DNA of 64,000 nucleotides from an uncultured Chloroflexota bacterium (GTDB taxonomy: Bacteria; Chloroflexota; Dehalococcoidia; Lucifugimonadales; CAJXCD01). Where the stretch lies: positions 24,153 through 88,152 of the forward strand of contig CAJXCD010000004.1 of the NCBI GenBank assembly GCA_913051545.1, given 5' to 3'. The translations under genes and the position numbers were made by a program. Shown piece by piece: positions 8,512 through 18,186 of the stretch (its first letter is position 1; the number at the start of each line of letters is the position of its first letter). A model generated the notes under the pieces. The model had not been told where the DNA came from, did not search any database, and saw only the letters and a program-made list of their open reading frames with translations.

Positions 8512-9459
8512 CTAATTTAAATTGGATTCAGAGTCATATCTAATCCTCGGATCAATCATTGCATATGCTATATCCGCTAAAAGGGTACTTAAACCAAAGG
8601 CCGCTGCTCCTATCAATGTCACGGCCATTATCACAGGATAATCACGGTTAAATACAGACTCCACTACAAAGCGTCCTATGCCTGGAATCCCCATAATAGT
8701 CTCTGTAATAAACGAACCTCCTATCAGCCCAGCAAGTGAAAACGCCATCACAGTAACTACTGGGATAAGAGCGTTCCGTAAGACATGTATCCTATCGACT
8801 TGAAATATTGAAAGCCCCTTGGCTCGTGCGGTGCGTACAAAATCCTGTCCCATTACATCAAGTGTGCTGGCTCGCATAAGCCGCAATAACCCTGCTATTT
8901 GAAACACCCCCATTGAAATTACTGGGACGACTATCCTCAAGTCAAAGATGCCACCCCACCCAGAGCACGGTATCCATTTAACATACCTACAGAAAAACCA
9001 CAACAGGGAAGGTACCGTAACCATTATAGGAATTGCTCCTAGGATTACAGCGATCGCAACTATAGTAGGATCATCCCAACGACCCTGACGGTGTGCTATG
9101 TAAAATCCCAACGGGAGCGCCAACACAACAACTATCGCAGTAGCTACAAGTGCGAGTTGAGCAGAAACCCACATTTTCGGAAGTATAATGTCTCTTACAG
9201 GCTGGCCTCTAAATCTGAGACTTTCACCAAAATCACCCCTCACAAAATTCCACATATACTCACTGTACTGTACATGGAAGGGTCGATCTAGGCCTAGTTC
9301 TTTACGCATCCTATCAGCAGTCTCAGGATTGTAACGGGCACCCATCATTACTATCACAGGATCCCCTGGGCCGTACGTTCCAAGAGTAAACACGAACAAT
9401 GAAGCCACTGTCATTAAGACTGGGAGCCACAACAAACGCCGAATTGCATATTTAAACAT
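8512..9459 (-). CDS. ABC transporter permease, DppB/OppB type
   Basis: A 315-residue permease, the heterodimer partner of the DppC-type protein downstream. It begins with the typical MFKYAIRRLLWLPVLM membrane entry, has LGLDRPFHVQYSEYMWNFVRGDFGES in the first periplasmic region (a hallmark of DppB), and carries the EAA-like loop VRTARAKGLSIFQVDRIHVLRN. Six TM segments are expected and seen as hydrophobic stretches. The family imports di- and oligopeptides, and sometimes nickel or opines. It lies 107 bases downstream of the binding-protein gene on the same strand. Confidence 0.9.
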   Translation of the reverse strand: MFKYAIRRLLWLPVLMTVASLFVFTLGTYGPGDPVIVMMGARYNPETADRMRKELGLDRPFHVQYSEYMWNFVRGDFGESLRFRGQPVRDIILPKMWVSAQLALVATAIVVVLALPLGFYIAHRQGRWDDPTIVAIAVILGAIPIMVTVPSLLWFFCRYVKWIPCSGWGGIFDLRIVVPVISMGVFQIAGLLRLMRASTLDVMGQDFVRTARAKGLSIFQVDRIHVLRNALIPVVTVMAFSLAGLIGGSFITETIMGIPGIGRFVVESVFNRDYPVIMAVTLIGAAAFGLSTLLADIAYAMIDPRIRYDSESNLN

Positions 9460-9566
9460 CAGCGCAATACCATTTCCATATAAAGCCCGACTTGAAGCAC
9501 AAAAACCAGAATGGCTTCAATAACATTATATCTTTAATAGCGATTCAGGCATCCCTATAATACCAA

Positions 9567-11363
9567 TTACTCAATCCGTATCTGGCTAAGCTTTGGAACA
9601 ATCATCGGAGTTAGCTTATAACCCTTCACATACGATTTCACAAGGGCATACCTATCACCAGTGAACCACAGTGGAACCCATGCTGCATCCTCAAGAATCA
9701 TATTTTCAGCCACATGATACATCTGAACTCGAGCCACTGGATCCTGCTCGATACGAGCGGCTTCAAGTATAGAATCTACTTCTGGATTAGAGTACCCATT
9801 GTGGTTAATACTACTTTCGGAATGAAAAAGTATGTCCAGAAAGTCTTGCGGGTCAGGATAATCTGCTGACCAACCCAAACCAGCAAAAGCCTGGAACTTT
9901 TTCCTGTCAAGGTCCTCAAGATAAGTAGCCCATTCTGCCTGATCAATTTCTACAACTATTCCTAAAGTTTGTCGCCACATTTCAATTATCACATCAAGAT
10001 CTAGACCTACAGTTCCACCAGTACCAGGTACGGTAATCACTATTCTCGGTGTGCCCGAACCAGTGTTTGGATTTGAAGCCAATAGTTCTTGTGCTAAATC
10101 ATAGTATGTAGTCCCTGGCTGTATATCTTTCAAATAGTCAGGATAACCAGATTCACCTACTAGCTTAACAGCTAATTCTGGATCGAATCTCAATCCTGAT
10201 ACATCTGGGTTATATCCTGGGAATCTAGGTGGAAGAATCCCGTACGCCGGCTGAACTAAGTCTGATAACACTTCTTTCGCTATAAGCTCTTTGTCCACTG
10301 CATGATTTAATGCCTGACGAAATTTTCGATCACTTAACGGATTCTCTAAACCATTAATTTCTTTTTTTGTGTTAAATCCAATATATGAAACGGTGAATCC
10401 AGGAGGAGCGACTACTAACTCTTGATTAAGCGGTTCTTCGGGATCTAAAACACGCTCCAAATCAAAAAGACTCACTCCTGTTATATCTATTTCATCATTC
10501 TCATACATAGCCATAGCTTGACCACCAGCTAAATTCATGTCAATCCTGGCCACAGTGGGAGGCTCTCGATAATAATCATCGTTCCTCAACAAAATTATCC
10601 TCTCCCCTATACGATACTCATCAAGTTTGAATGGGCCGGTTCCTATCGGATCTCCTACCCACCAATTCCTGCCGCCTGCCTCTACAACATTACGATCTAC
10701 AACGTATGCAGTCGGATAGGTCATCTTTGCTAAAAAATAGGCCTTTGGTGCATCCACTGTTATCTGCAAAGTGAGATCATCAATAACTTTTATCCCTGAA
10801 ATACTATCTGCCTCACCCCTGATATATTCCATAGCTCCGACTATGTCATTTAGATATGTATCAGCCACAGGAGAAGCAGTCACTGGATCAGCTGCTCGTT
10901 CAATAGACCATTTAAAGTCCTCAGCCTTTACCTGACGTCCATTATGAAATTTGACGTTGTCTCTAAGATTAAAGGTATATGTATTACCATCAATACTCCA
11001 ACCCTCTGCAATATCTGGCACTAGGTTCAAGTCCGTATCCAGAGCAACAAGTCCACTAAACACTTCAACGACTATCCCCGCTGATGTCGTATCAGATGTC
11101 AAATGTGGATCCAGCGTTGGTGGATCTGCCCATAATCTCCGAAATGCTCCTCCGGAAGGACTATCGACTAGAGATGCTATAGAAGCTTCACTACTTGAAA
11201 CGATATCTCCTTTATCTTCATTAAGCATTACAGACCCAGAGGCAACTTCTCCAGATTGACTCGCATCATCTGATAAGACTACCTCAGAATCTTCCGTAAC
11301 CTGACCACATGCAACAACCGCTAACAAAACATATACGATTAATATCCTACTTAATTTATGCAT
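9567..11363 (-). CDS. Peptide-type ABC transporter substrate-binding lipoprotein (SBP family 5)
   Basis: A 598-residue lipoprotein that would deliver substrate to the two permeases encoded next. I start at the ATG 11363, which has AGGA eight bases upstream; the ATG nine bases earlier overlaps that site. A hydrophobic leader ends in VVAC, a lipobox with Cys19 as the lipidated residue. An acidic, Ser-rich spacer of about 50 residues precedes the SBP_bac_5 domain, which shows RRLWADPPTLDPHLTSDTTSA, FNLRDNVKFHNGR and DPVASPV-type signatures, and later SDRKFRQALNHAVDKE. The ligand cannot be deduced. It lies 43 bases downstream of prfB, so read-through from prfB is possible. Confidence 0.9.
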   Translation of the reverse strand: MHKLSRILIVYVLLAVVACGQVTEDSEVVLSDDASQSGEVASGSVMLNEDKGDIVSSSEASIASLVDSPSGGAFRRLWADPPTLDPHLTSDTTSAGIVVEVFSGLVALDTDLNLVPDIAEGWSIDGNTYTFNLRDNVKFHNGRQVKAEDFKWSIERAADPVTASPVADTYLNDIVGAMEYIRGEADSISGIKVIDDLTLQITVDAPKAYFLAKMTYPTAYVVDRNVVEAGGRNWWVGDPIGTGPFKLDEYRIGERIILLRNDDYYREPPTVARIDMNLAGGQAMAMYENDEIDITGVSLFDLERVLDPEEPLNQELVVAPPGFTVSYIGFNTKKEINGLENPLSDRKFRQALNHAVDKELIAKEVLSDLVQPAYGILPPRFPGYNPDVSGLRFDPELAVKLVGESGYPDYLKDIQPGTTYYDLAQELLASNPNTGSGTPRIVITVPGTGGTVGLDLDVIIEMWRQTLGIVVEIDQAEWATYLEDLDRKKFQAFAGLGWSADYPDPQDFLDILFHSESSINHNGYSNPEVDSILEAARIEQDPVARVQMYHVAENMILEDAAWVPLWFTGDRYALVKSYVKGYKLTPMIVPKLSQIRIE

Positions 11364-11406
11364 TTTCACCATCCTGATTCTAAAAAACTACCTCGTAAAC
11401 TTACTA

Positions 11407-12523
11407 CTAAGAATCTGACTTTTTCCCTACAGTAGTTGAAAGATATGCTTCGATAAAGCCATCCAAATCACCATCCAATACAGCTGAAGAATCCGAAGTC
11501 TCAAAATCTGTACGATGGTCCTTCACCATGTGATACGGATGGAGTACATAACTACGTATCTGATTTCCCCACTGTGGTGATACGTGGTCGCCTTTGATTT
11601 TTGCAGTCTCTTTAGATTTAGCTTTAGTCTCTAATTCAACAAGACGTGACATTAATATCTTAAGTGCTATTGTTTTGTTCTGGTACTGCGAACGCTCATT
11701 TTGGCAACTTACCTTTATCCCGGTTGGTATATGGGTTATGCGAACGGCCGTTGAATTTTTTTGCACACTCTGACCACCAGCTCCACCAGCTCGGAAAACT
11801 TCTATATTAAGATCCGATGGATCTATAGTAACATCAACTCCTTCCTCTACCTCAGGTAGAGCTTCCAACAATGCAAATGACGTATGACGGGCATGATCGC
11901 TATCAAATGGAGAAAGACGCACTAATCTGTGAACTCCTCGTTCTGCTTTCATATATCCATAGGCATAATCACCTGACACTTGAATAACGACACTTTTTAT
12001 ACCGGCCTCCTCCCCCGTTGAGACATCCAGTATTTCACCTTCAAACCCTCGTCTCTCTACCCATCTTAAATACATACGCATTAAAATCTGTGCCCAATCC
12101 TGAGATTCAACTCCACCAGCACCGGAATGAATCGCCACAATAGCATTCCTACGGTCATACTGCCCCGAAAGTACTAATTGAAACTCGAGGGAATCAACCT
12201 TTTTGCAAACTTCAGATATTTCTTCACTAACTGAATGCTGAATGGTGTCATCTTGTTCATCAATTGCCAGAGTAATCAACTCATCAATTGAAGTAACTTG
12301 ATTTTCAAGACCTCGCCACTGATCGACCTTGGATTTTAAAGTCGCCAACGTTTTCATTTTTGCCTGTGCTGAACGTGTATCGTCCCAAAAGGAAGAACTA
12401 TAAGTCTCCTTTTCTAATAACGTTATTTTACTTTCATCATTAACCATGTCAAAGACGCACCATGATTTCTGATATACGCTCTCTCAAATCTATCAGTGAC
12501 CTCTTAAGCTCATTTAATGACAT
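11407..12523 (-). CDS. prfB: Peptide chain release factor 2, expressed by +1 programmed frameshift
   Basis: RF2 recognises UAA and UGA and triggers release of the finished peptide on the ribosome. The gene is in two frames. The first opens at ATG 12523 (GAGGG four bases upstream), runs 24 codons and stops at TGA 12451-12449 in the context CGT CTT TGA C. Reading +1 at CTT gives GAC and continues in frame to 11407, a 371-residue product of normal RF2 length. This is the classic RF2 autoregulatory slip site; a short GGTG upstream of CTT fits the internal Shine-Dalgarno element. The protein has SPF (about 204-206, stop codon recognition) and GGQ (about 249-251, catalysis). Confidence 0.95.
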
Positions 12524-12725
12524 AACGCCCTCTGCAAATTTGGATTGTTAAGATATAAAACGAACTCCCTCAGTAACAGTTAGCTCGATGATATAAGCTA
12601 CTCTAAGTATACATCTATTTGAAATTTGAAAAACCAAGAATGCCAAGACATACACCCTCGACTTTAAAAAAAAGAAATAGATATGCTCAGAGAGAAATAG
12701 TAAGACTCACTAATATACTAAGTAA
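12524..12725. other. Intergenic region upstream of prfB
   Basis: About 200 bases between the prfB start and the small minus-strand ORF. It presumably holds the prfB promoter. I found no convincing promoter boxes, RNA gene or repeat beyond an A-rich run at 12663-12674. Confidence 0.3.
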
Positions 12726-12827
12726 TTATCCTGATTGACTTGTTATTATAGCCGCAGCTATGCCAATTGAAATTATGACTGTAAGACCTATGAATACAAT
12801 TAGAAACCACTTAATAAAAGGATCCAC
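12726..12827 (-). CDS. Candidate 33-residue single-span membrane protein
   Basis: A short ORF starting GTG at 12827 with a perfect AAGGAG (12841-12836) eight bases upstream and stopping TAA at 12726. The product begins MDPFIKWFLIVFIGLTVI and continues as a nearly uninterrupted hydrophobic helix of about 22 residues, ending AIITSQSG. A charged start, a single transmembrane helix and a short polar tail are typical of small membrane proteins that bind larger membrane complexes. I do not recognise a family. It lies in a gap between prfB and the MFS gene, reading in the direction of prfB. The ideal ribosome-binding site is the main evidence; conservation would decide. Confidence 0.5.
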   Translation of the reverse strand: MDPFIKWFLIVFIGLTVIISIGIAAAIITSQSG

Positions 12828-12949
12828 AATTATTACTCCTTGCATCGTTTTATTCCTAATGCGACGCAGAGTATAAATAGATCATTTACACTACGTCAAG
12901 CTGTAAACTTATCATAGTGTGATTATAAATCAATATTTGAATAAAAATA

Positions 12950-14524
12950 ATGAATATATTTAGAATCCAAAATTCATACAAGAGACGTCTAATTCTGACA
13001 ATGACTGGCGTCATGTTAGGCCTTTTTATGGCAGCATTAGACCAAACAATAGTATCCACCGCAATGCCACGCATAGTAGCTGAACTGGGGGGTATTGAAC
13101 ATTTTACCTGGGTCACAACCTCTTACCTGGTAGCATCAACAACCGCCGCGCCTATAGTTGGAGGGTTAACTGACATATATGGAAGGAAAAAATTCTATAT
13201 CGTTGGCCTATCGACATTTCTATCAGGATCCATACTGGCAGGACAAAGTCAGACAATGGAACAACTAATAGTTATAAGAGCCTTACAAGGTGTAGGAGGT
13301 GGTGTACTGATGACACTCGCTTTCATAACTGTTGGAGATTTGTTCTCTGCATCTGAGAGGGGCAAATACCAAGGTATAGTTGCGAGCGTATTTGGCCTCT
13401 CCTCAGTAGTAGGCCCTACATTAGGAGGATTTATCACGGAAAACCTTTCCTGGCATTGGATATTTTACATAAACATTCCGTTGAGTATCCCAGTAATTAT
13501 CATGCTAACCAAATATTTGCCTGATGTCGGAGTAAAAATTCATAATCCACAACTTGACTGGCTAGGAATCGTTACTCTAACACTTTCGGTAATATCACTA
13601 ATGATAGCCATTTCTTGGGGCGGCTCATCACACGGATGGGGGTCCCCTTTAATAATGGGTATATTAGTTATATCAGTAATCATGGCAATAATATTTGTCT
13701 TGACTGAATTGAGAGTCAAAAACCCGATAATGCCAATGGAAATATACGGCAATAGTATAGTTAGCATTTCACTTATAGCTTCGTTTTTTATCGGATTCGG
13801 AATGTTTGGAGGGATAACCTTCTTACCACTATTCTTTCAAGGCGTACTTGGGGTATCCCCATCAGCTAGTGGGAGTTTTTTAACTCCAATGATGCTTAGT
13901 ATGGTAATCGGTGCCGCTGTAGGTGGCCAATGCTTAAGTAGAATAGGGGGACATTATAGAATCCAAGGACTAATAGCAATCGGAATTATGACTACTGGAG
14001 TTTTCTTAGCATCTCGAATGACATCTGACACAAGTCAACATAACGTAATATTCAATATAATCGTGTTTGGTTTCGGTCTGGGCAACACTTTTCCTGTATT
14101 TACCATAGCGGTACAGAATGCGACTCCTCCGTCATTTTTGGGAGTGTCGACCTCATCAATTCAATTCTACCGATCTATCGGTGGCGCACTAGGACTAGCA
14201 CTATTAGGTTCACACTTAGCTAACCGATTCCATTCAAAATTGGGTTCAGATTTGTCTACCAATTTGAGAAATAACGTAACCACCGAACAAATTAAAATAC
14301 TTTCAAATAACACTGAGGCCATTATGAACCACGACCCCATCAGTTGGATAATAGGTAACCTTCAAATAAGTAGAGGGACAGCATCAGAAATTATTGCATC
14401 AATGAAAACTTCATTAGCGTCCGGAATCACTGATGTGTTTTTGATAATCACTTTCGTATGCATTGCTGCGTTCATTGTAACGATATTCCTGAAAGAAACT
14501 CAAACTAGTAAAATTCGTGTGTAA
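12950..14524 (+). CDS. MFS transporter, DHA2 (EmrB/QacA) family
   Basis: A 524-residue major-facilitator protein with enough hydrophobic segments for the 14 helices of the DHA2 family. Motif C/D1-like LDQTIVSTAMPRIVAELG lies in TM1, GRKKFYIVG is the TM2-3 loop motif A, and LQGVGGGVLMTLAFITVGDL and GPTLGGFI (antiporter motif C) follow. These proton-driven exporters remove drugs, dyes or metabolites. No membrane-fusion partner (EmrA) or TetR regulator is adjacent. No clear Shine-Dalgarno precedes the ATG at 12950; a later ATG at about 13001 would drop a short basic N-terminus. The gene stands alone, convergent with the MDR dehydrogenase. Confidence 0.88.
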   Translation: MNIFRIQNSYKRRLILTMTGVMLGLFMAALDQTIVSTAMPRIVAELGGIEHFTWVTTSYLVASTTAAPIVGGLTDIYGRKKFYIVGLSTFLSGSILAGQSQTMEQLIVIRALQGVGGGVLMTLAFITVGDLFSASERGKYQGIVASVFGLSSVVGPTLGGFITENLSWHWIFYINIPLSIPVIIMLTKYLPDVGVKIHNPQLDWLGIVTLTLSVISLMIAISWGGSSHGWGSPLIMGILVISVIMAIIFVLTELRVKNPIMPMEIYGNSIVSISLIASFFIGFGMFGGITFLPLFFQGVLGVSPSASGSFLTPMMLSMVIGAAVGGQCLSRIGGHYRIQGLIAIGIMTTGVFLASRMTSDTSQHNVIFNIIVFGFGLGNTFPVFTIAVQNATPPSFLGVSTSSIQFYRSIGGALGLALLGSHLANRFHSKLGSDLSTNLRNNVTTEQIKILSNNTEAIMNHDPISWIIGNLQISRGTASEIIASMKTSLASGITDVFLIITFVCIAAFIVTIFLKETQTSKIRV

Positions 14525-14569
14525 GGCCAGGTAGTCTTCAAGATTCCACCATCATTGAATTAGATTGCA

Positions 14570-15610
14570 TTATGGTATCGTGAGTATCAACTTGCCAAAA
14601 AAACCTAAAGATTCCATAGCTTTGTGCGCTTCAGACGCTTGCTGTAAAGGAAAAGTCTGATCAACTACACCTCTCATGGTTCCTCTACTCACAAGCTCTA
14701 CTATCTGACGTAACTCTTCCTGACGACCCATAAAAACTCCAAATACTGTCTGGTTTCGAATAAATAGCATTCCCATCTGAAGCTCAGCTGTATATCCAGA
14801 CGTCACTCCACAAATACCGTATCTTCCACCCGGGGCGAGAGACGCTGATGCAGCAGGCCAGAAATCAGATCCAACATGATCCACAACCACATCCACACCA
14901 CGACCATTCGTGAATTCCTTTACTCTACTTTTAATATCTTCTTTTGAATACACTATAACCCTATCTGCCCCTAATGCAGTTGCTTTATCAGCTTTGTCCT
15001 GAGAGCTAGTTGTAGCAATAACTGTAGAACCTATAACGTTCTTAGCAACCTGAATGGCTGCGGACCCTACCCCACTAGAAGCTGAAAGTACTAGAACAGT
15101 TTCCCACGGCTGCAAATTTGCCCTCCTGATAAGCATGTTCCAACTGGGCATAAAAACTGTTGGGAGTGCGGCAGCTTCCTCGTAGGAAAGCCCCTCAGGT
15201 AAAGAAACTGTGTTAACTGATGGCACACAAACATACTCTGCATAACCACCATTAACAGTACTTCCTAGCCCTATGGGACTCACACATAGTTCCTGGGCTC
15301 CTGAAATACAGTATCTACATTGCCCACATGTGATCCTTGGGTTTACGACAACTCTGTCACCTAGCTTTACGTGTTTAACCTCCGACCCAATTCCTACAAC
15401 TTCACCAGCAACGTCTCCACCAAGTATGTGAGGGTTTGTTAGATCCATACGCATACCTCTAACGCCAGCTCGAGTAAACACATCCAGACGATTTATACCA
15501 CAAGCCTTAACTCGGATTTTTACTTGCACAGGGCTTGGATTAGGTTCTGGCAAATCACCATATTCAAGTACGTCAACGCCACCGTGTTCCTTTATATAAA
15601 CCGCCTTCAT
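14570..15610 (-). CDS. Zinc-binding alcohol dehydrogenase (MDR superfamily)
   Basis: A 346-residue MDR protein. The N-terminal GroES-like domain has the catalytic-zinc Cys (VKACGINRLD), GGDVAGEVVG and the structural-zinc cluster CGQCRYCISGAQELC. The Rossmann domain carries SASSGVGSAAIQVAKNVIGS, closer to the quinone oxidoreductase/zeta-crystallin branch, giving a mixed signature. It oxidises alcohols or reduces carbonyls or enones with NAD(P)H; the substrate is unknown. Start at ATG 15610 with GGAG seven bases upstream. It lies 59 bases downstream of the IolE-like gene on the same strand and is probably co-transcribed. Confidence 0.88.
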   Translation of the reverse strand: MKAVYIKEHGGVDVLEYGDLPEPNPSPVQVKIRVKACGINRLDVFTRAGVRGMRMDLTNPHILGGDVAGEVVGIGSEVKHVKLGDRVVVNPRITCGQCRYCISGAQELCVSPIGLGSTVNGGYAEYVCVPSVNTVSLPEGLSYEEAAALPTVFMPSWNMLIRRANLQPWETVLVLSASSGVGSAAIQVAKNVIGSTVIATTSSQDKADKATALGADRVIVYSKEDIKSRVKEFTNGRGVDVVVDHVGSDFWPAASASLAPGGRYGICGVTSGYTAELQMGMLFIRNQTVFGVFMGRQEELRQIVELVSRGTMRGVVDQTFPLQQASEAHKAMESLGFFGKLILTIP

Positions 15611-15669
15611 CAATTCTCCTGTTCTGTAAAATGTAAATTCATGTAAACTACTACATTATCTTATAAATC

Positions 15670-16554
15670 TTAGCCTATACCTACCTTCCTTAGATACTGC
15701 CTTGTACGTTTCGCTATTGGGAATGGGACGTCCAAATCTGGCCTATACATGTCATGTTCTACTGTCGCGTAGCCATCGAATCCTATCTCATGTAGAACTT
15801 TACCAAATCCAGTAAAATCCACGACTCCCAATTCAGGTTCACACATCACACCTAATTTGACGGCATCCATAAATGCCACGTCATCCTTGTTAACTCGATC
15901 CCTAATTTCAGAGTCTACGCTCTTAAGATGTAAATAGCCTATGCGTTCATGGTGCGCCTTCATAAATGCAACAGGATCACCAAAACGATAAGCATGATGT
16001 CCTGTATCAAGACAAAGTGTAACTAAACTAGGGTCCGTATCAGACAACAATGCTAGAATTTGTTCCTCATACTGAACATGAGTATCGGCACATGGATGAA
16101 ATGCCAATTGCAGACCAAATTTACTTTTGACAAGATCACCTAATTTGTGTGAAGTATCAATCAGGATATTCCATTTATGTTTGTCTAAGACGGCCGGGGC
16201 CAGCTCTTTGCCAGTCTCATAGCGATAAAACCCATCCACAACAATAATGAACTTTGCCCCGAGTGAAGATAGTAATTCTCCTGTTCTCAAGGCTTCTTTT
16301 TCGATGTCAAACCAACTATCTTCATCTTCTAGGGGAGCCAATATCGCACCAGCACTAATACTTAAACCTCGTTGAGATAATTCACTCTTAACAATTGAAT
16401 GATCTGTGGGAAGATATCCGTAAGGACCCAACTCTAACCATTGGTAACCCGCTTCTGCTATCTCATCGAGACAGCGACTCCAAGTTGTCTGATTTAATTC
16501 AGACGGGCCTGTGATACCCCAAGATTCAGGCGAATTACCTATTTCAATTCCCAT
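15670..16554 (-). CDS. Sugar phosphate isomerase/epimerase-type TIM barrel, IolE-like
   Basis: A 294-residue xylose-isomerase-like TIM barrel (AP_endonuc_2 family). The opening MGIEIGNSPESWGI and EIAEAGYQWLELGPYGYLP resemble 2-keto-myo-inositol dehydratase (IolE) and related keto-sugar enzymes. Metal-binding residues expected along the barrel are visible in LAFHPCADTHVQ, LCLDTGHHAYR, IGYLHLKSVD and YATVEHDMYRPD. The start ATG has GGAG eight bases upstream. It is divergent from a PfkB-type kinase (IolC is also a PfkB kinase), which hints at carbohydrate or inositol catabolism, but the remaining iol genes are absent here, so I do not assign IolE. Confidence 0.8.
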   Translation of the reverse strand: MGIEIGNSPESWGITGPSELNQTTWSRCLDEIAEAGYQWLELGPYGYLPTDHSIVKSELSQRGLSISAGAILAPLEDEDSWFDIEKEALRTGELLSSLGAKFIIVVDGFYRYETGKELAPAVLDKHKWNILIDTSHKLGDLVKSKFGLQLAFHPCADTHVQYEEQILALLSDTDPSLVTLCLDTGHHAYRFGDPVAFMKAHHERIGYLHLKSVDSEIRDRVNKDDVAFMDAVKLGVMCEPELGVVDFTGFGKVLHEIGFDGYATVEHDMYRPDLDVPFPIAKRTRQYLRKVGIG

Positions 16555-16889
16555 ATCTTATACTCCGTCTACTTATAATTTAAAGTTGAAACTATAATTT
16601 AGATTCAATATTACCCTAGCTGGTTGGTATCAATCCACCCTCCAAGCGGAAAACATTACTGCCGAAATCTATCCTCGTCATATAACATATACAACCTGTG
16701 TTTTACGCAATACATGTGTAAAATTTCTTCGAAACAAAAACGTCTCGTTAAATTATGTTGATTTAAAAAAACTACGCTTAAACGATGTACACTTGTTTCA
16801 TACACCCACGGTATATTAACCTAACATAGAATTTACTGCCCGACTGCCTGTACAGTATTGTTGCAATATATTGAGAAACGGTTCTATCA
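16555..16889. promoter_or_regulatory. Divergent intergenic region, presumed promoters
   Basis: 335 bases between the diverging IolE-like and PfkB genes. It must contain both promoters. It is AT-rich, but I could not pick a convincing -35/-10 pair, operator or RNA structure. Confidence 0.35.
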
Positions 16890-17804
16890 ATGTTTGACGT
16901 AATAGGTCTGGGGAATAGCTGTCTAGACATACTTGGTGTGGTCCCCTATATACCAGGCGTGGACGAAAAAATAGAAATGTCCAATACCTCCATGCAGGGT
17001 GGTGGAGAAGTTGGGACAGCTCTTGCAACCCTTGCAAAATTGGGTTCCTCTACTGCATTCGTAGGTAAAATTGGTGATGACCCAATTGGAACATTCATAA
17101 AGGAAGACTTTGTAAAATACGGAGTTGACATAAACAACCTAATTGTCGAATCAGGAGCCATATCACCCTCAAGTATCGTAATGGTAGAAAAATATTCCGG
17201 TCTCCGGACCATCATCGACTGTGGTAAATCTGTTACGAATCTCAAACCAGAAGAAATCCGATCTGGACTTATCGAAAAATCTAAGTATCTTCACTTAGAC
17301 AGTTGGCATAGAGAAGCAGCATTAGAAGCTGCCACCAAGGCACGCAAGAAAGGAATTCCAGTTGTATTAGATGCAGATATCCCCGCATATGATGCTAGTA
17401 TATCCCAATTAATCCAACTAACAGATATTTTAATTACTTCCCAATCTTTTGCTCAAATGTTTACGAAAACTGATGTAGTAAACATCTCTATAGACAAAAT
17501 GATTAGCTTGGGACCATCAGTGGTTATGGTCACCCTTGGAAAGAATGGCGTGGTATGCGAAGGTGGAGGTGAAAGGTTTAAAACACCAGCATTTGAAATT
17601 GAAGTTGTAGACACAACTGGTGCGGGAGATGTTTTTCATGGCGCGTTCATACATGCAATGCTTCAAGATTGGTCACTTCAAAAAGCAGTCGAATTTGCTT
17701 CAGCTGTCTCCGCTATAAAATGTGGAATGATGGGTGGCAGGGATGGAATACCCACTTTCTTGGAAGCATTAGATTTTTTAACTCGGCACGATAGAAAATA
17801 TTAG
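16890..17804 (+). CDS. PfkB-family carbohydrate kinase
   Basis: A 304-residue ribokinase-like sugar kinase. The N-terminal signature GGGEVGTALATLAKLGSSTAFVG and GDDPIGTF shapes the substrate pocket, and DTTGAGDVFHGAFIHAML near residue 245 is PfkB signature 2 with the catalytic Asp (in GAGD) and the anion hole. The protein phosphorylates a sugar or nucleoside with ATP; the ligand cannot be read. It is the first gene of a three-gene operon with the unknown 122-residue protein (13 bases downstream) and an SDR dehydrogenase, which suggests a catabolic cassette for one sugar or polyol. Its start has only a weak purine stretch upstream. Confidence 0.88.
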   Translation: MFDVIGLGNSCLDILGVVPYIPGVDEKIEMSNTSMQGGGEVGTALATLAKLGSSTAFVGKIGDDPIGTFIKEDFVKYGVDINNLIVESGAISPSSIVMVEKYSGLRTIIDCGKSVTNLKPEEIRSGLIEKSKYLHLDSWHREAALEAATKARKKGIPVVLDADIPAYDASISQLIQLTDILITSQSFAQMFTKTDVVNISIDKMISLGPSVVMVTLGKNGVVCEGGGERFKTPAFEIEVVDTTGAGDVFHGAFIHAMLQDWSLQKAVEFASAVSAIKCGMMGGRDGIPTFLEALDFLTRHDRKY

Positions 17805-17817
17805 GAGGTAGAGAATC

Positions 17818-18186
17818 ATGAGTCTTTCTATTGAGATCCTAATTGAAAACTGTATACGCGAATTACGCGATGGAACACTCACAGAAGGAAATCTACTGGA
17901 AGTTTTGACCAAATATAAGAATAAACTGTGCAGGCGACAGGATCTTCTGTACCTTCAATCCCAATCTACTTCAGTTATGTCTCCCGTACACGGTATGTCA
18001 CTCGTCGAAAATGGGAAGGTGTATGATGGATCAGATAATTCGGAAGATTGGCCCTACAAAACAGTACTCGATGCAATTAATGAAGGATGGAGAATAATTA
18101 AATTTCCGGAAATGGCTCTGTTGATGGATCAAGATAGAACCTATGGACTTGGGCGCGAATTTATTCTCGAAAGGTGGTCTGAATAA
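17818..18186 (+). CDS. Hypothetical protein, 122 residues, translationally coupled to SDR gene
   Basis: I do not recognise a family. The start has a very strong AGGAGGT about nine bases upstream. The stop TAA shares its last A with the ATG of the next gene, so the two are translationally coupled. The first half is predicted helical (ILIENCIRELRDGTLTEGNLLEVLTKYKN), with a KNKLCRRQDLLYLQ basic stretch. The second half has aromatic patches (DWPYKTVLDAINEGWRIIKFPE). It has no signal peptide or TM segment. Placement between a sugar kinase and an SDR suggests a small accessory or regulatory subunit, which is inference only. Confidence 0.75.
   Translation: MSLSIEILIENCIRELRDGTLTEGNLLEVLTKYKNKLCRRQDLLYLQSQSTSVMSPVHGMSLVENGKVYDGSDNSEDWPYKTVLDAINEGWRIIKFPEMALLMDQDRTYGLGREFILERWSE

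Noticed and set aside
12886..13116. 76-codon minus-strand frame at the start of the MFS gene
   Set aside because: Overlaps the N-terminus of a clear transporter and has no start signal.
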